NCBI GenBank assembly: GCA_030747035.1 | Contig: JASLLM010000020.1 | Coordinates: 1-32,363 of the forward strand | Source: Alphaproteobacteria bacterium | GTDB lineage: Bacteria > Pseudomonadota > Alphaproteobacteria > GCA-2731375 | Length of the DNA: 32,363 bases | Direction: 5' to 3' | Part shown: piece by piece, positions 32,181-32,363 of the stretch | Position numbering within the stretch: the stretch's first letter is position 1 | Layout of the letters: the number at the start of each line of letters is the position of its first letter | Position numbers and translations under genes: made by a program | The notes under the pieces: model-generated | Database searches by the model: none | Told to the model about the DNA's origin: nothing | What the model saw: the letters and a program-made list of their open reading frames with translations, nothing else

Positions 32181-32363
32181 TGGTAAACTCATTCCTTAAT
32201 GTTTTATGAAGATATTCATAGTAATGCTGGCCCTATTTAGTTCCTCTGTAGGCATGGTCAGGCCGAGGCATGACGCTTCTTGGATTTGTAATACCAGTCG
32301 TCTCAACTGCTGACTCTTATGGCGGGTTTTCATGAGCTTGCGGGTGTGATTCTCTTAACCACC

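Larger units (their letters stand above)
32053..32363. other. 311-base AT-rich tail without a gene
   Basis: No coding frame is supported to the window end. The region is distinctly AT-rich from about 32130 to 32250. It contains a perfect DnaA box, an inverted repeat and a perfect TTGACA (32146-32151) lacking a good -10 at 16-18 bases. GANTC sites are at GACTC near 32312 and GATTC near 32348. GGCAAT (32074-32079) pairs with ATTGCC (32105-32110), a weak stem. What follows the window edge is unknown, so this may be the promoter region of the next gene or part of an origin. Confidence 0.5.

Noticed and set aside
32172-32186. CtrA-binding site
   Set aside because: The string is TTAA-N7-GTAA, not the full TTAA-N7-TTAA consensus, and there is no second copy.

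Overview
The window looks like chromosomal DNA from a GC-rich alphaproteobacterium, probably a Rhodospirillales-type organism. The evidence is the rpsT-dnaA gene pair, the alphaproteobacterial-looking S20 and DnaA proteins, the codon usage, and dense carboxylic-acid and aromatic catabolism. Species cannot be named from this stretch. I see no insertion sequence, prophage, CRISPR array, tRNA or rRNA.

Layout. (1) Bases 1-885 hold the 3' end of an acyl-CoA carboxylase carboxyltransferase gene. (2) Bases 1080-5603 form a tight four-gene operon for a 2-oxoacid:acceptor oxidoreductase: gamma, alpha, beta, and a GltD-like flavoprotein fused to a double [4Fe-4S] ferredoxin domain. (3) Bases 5604-6143 hold no intact gene, but a possible broken sensor fragment; a two-lobed pentapeptide-repeat protein follows. 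(4) Bases 7652-11481 are a prenylated-FMN module: ubiD-type decarboxylase and CoA ligase on +, facing ubiX-type prenyltransferase and an FMN-binding split-barrel protein on -. (5) Bases 11733-16364 are a compact three-gene unit: FAD oxidoreductase, IlvD/Edd-type dehydratase and GMC oxidoreductase. The dehydratase has Ser where the third cluster-binding Cys is expected. (6) A large acetoacetyl-CoA-synthetase-like ligase lies on -. (7) Bases 18537-25387 are a seven-gene + strand run: luciferase-like monooxygenase, GFA-family zinc protein, Rieske dioxygenase alpha and beta, two tandemly duplicated 515-residue acyl-CoA ligases and a small unknown protein. (8) Bases 25384-27956 hold an SDR, a PaaI-type thioesterase, an ABM-family protein and a 2-hydroxyacid dehydrogenase. 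(9) The last part is housekeeping: an orphan tungstate-type ABC ATPase, rpsT, a 794-base gap with an AT-rich core, dnaA, an SCO copper chaperone, and an AT-rich tail with a perfect DnaA box.

How they fit together (inference). Most of the window handles organic acids as CoA thioesters: four adenylate-forming ligases, a thioesterase, a carboxylase and a low-potential 2-oxoacid oxidoreductase. Ring or side-chain chemistry would come from the Rieske oxygenase, the flavin monooxygenase and the UbiD decarboxylase. The Rieske operon has no ferredoxin or reductase of its own here, so electrons must come from elsewhere. The most unusual proposals are the ligase-linked Rieske/LLM operon, the IlvD-like protein with a changed cluster site, and the UbiX-split-barrel pair. 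All need experimental or database confirmation.
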